DNA from: Anaerolineae bacterium
GTDB taxonomy: Bacteria; Chloroflexota; Anaerolineae; CG2-30-64-16
Assembly: GCA_025454565.1 (NCBI GenBank)
Contig: JALOOE010000176.1
Coordinates: 1-5,785 of the forward strand
DNA length: 5,785 bases
Direction of reading: 5' to 3'
A program made the position numbers and the translations under genes. Within the stretch, counting starts at the first letter, position 1, and every line of letters starts with the position of its first letter. Below the pieces are notes generated by a model. It did no database searches. It was given only the letters and a program-made list of their open reading frames with translations, and was not told the DNA's origin. Positions 5,724 to 5,785 of this stretch are shown here, in pieces.

Positions 5724-5785
5724 ATGTCAACTCGTCGTCTCTTCTCGATCCTGAGCATCCTGGCCGTCGTGGCGATGCTCGTGTC
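5724..5785 (+). CDS. Start of a secreted protein, probable sugar-binding lipoprotein of the ABC transporter (3' end outside window)
   Basis: Only 20 complete codons are inside the window. They encode a typical signal-peptide start: two arginines (R4, R5) followed by the hydrophobic run LFSILSILAVVAMLV. No lipobox cysteine is reached before the edge. The strong Shine-Dalgarno GGAGG six bases upstream of the ATG makes the start secure. Its place directly after two CUT1 permease genes, on the same strand, points to the extracellular solute-binding protein (LplA-like, family 1) that delivers the oligosaccharide to the permeases. The function is therefore inferred from context and signal peptide, not from any binding-protein domain. 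The binding-protein gene follows the permeases here, whereas in many such operons it comes first. Confidence 0.7.
   Translation, partial: MSTRRLFSILSILAVVAMLV

Overview
The window looks like chromosomal DNA from a high-GC bacterium, most likely a member of the Chloroflexota. The sequence itself shows high GC in third codon positions, one GTG start and one probable TTG start, and purine-rich ribosome-binding sites. The assignment to Chloroflexota is an inference. It rests on the N-terminal region of the left-hand signalling protein, which resembles an architecture I associate with that phylum, and on the LplB/YtcP-type sugar permeases beside a small GH29 protein. No rRNA, tRNA, mobile element, CRISPR array or phage gene is visible.

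Layout. Positions 1-2221 are on the minus strand and read leftwards. The first gene is a UbiA-superfamily membrane prenyltransferase (1202-2221). After 35 bases comes a signalling protein (from about 1166, running off the left edge). It has an HTH-like segment, a histidine-kinase-like region without recognisable catalytic boxes, and a CheY-like receiver domain. The two are probably co-transcribed from a TATAAT promoter near 2256.

Positions 2222-2413 form a divergent control region. It has a near-consensus -10 on each strand and an imperfect 9-bp inverted repeat between them.

Positions 2414-5785 are on the plus strand. They carry a cytoplasmic, catalytic-domain-only GH29 alpha-L-fucosidase (2414-3496) and two permeases of a CUT1 sugar ABC transporter (LplB-like 3632-4603, YtcP-like 4621-5544). 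The last gene is the first 20 codons of a protein with a signal peptide, probably the solute-binding lipoprotein (5724 onward). The likely pathway is capture of a fucosylated oligosaccharide outside the cell, import through the two permeases, and hydrolysis by the cytoplasmic fucosidase. No ATPase gene is in the window; CUT1 transporters of this type often share an ATPase encoded elsewhere. The substrate is inferred from the GH29 neighbour only.

No gene-free stretch exceeds 200 bases. The 179-base gap before the binding-protein gene is the richest in possible regulatory structure: a 26-bp dyad, a weak promoter-like pair overlapping it, two adjacent short palindromes, and a hairpin that includes part of the Shine-Dalgarno sequence. 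I see no strong case for a wholly new biological system. The best leads are the apparently kinase-dead receiver protein beside the prenyltransferase and the control elements of the fucosidase/transporter locus.
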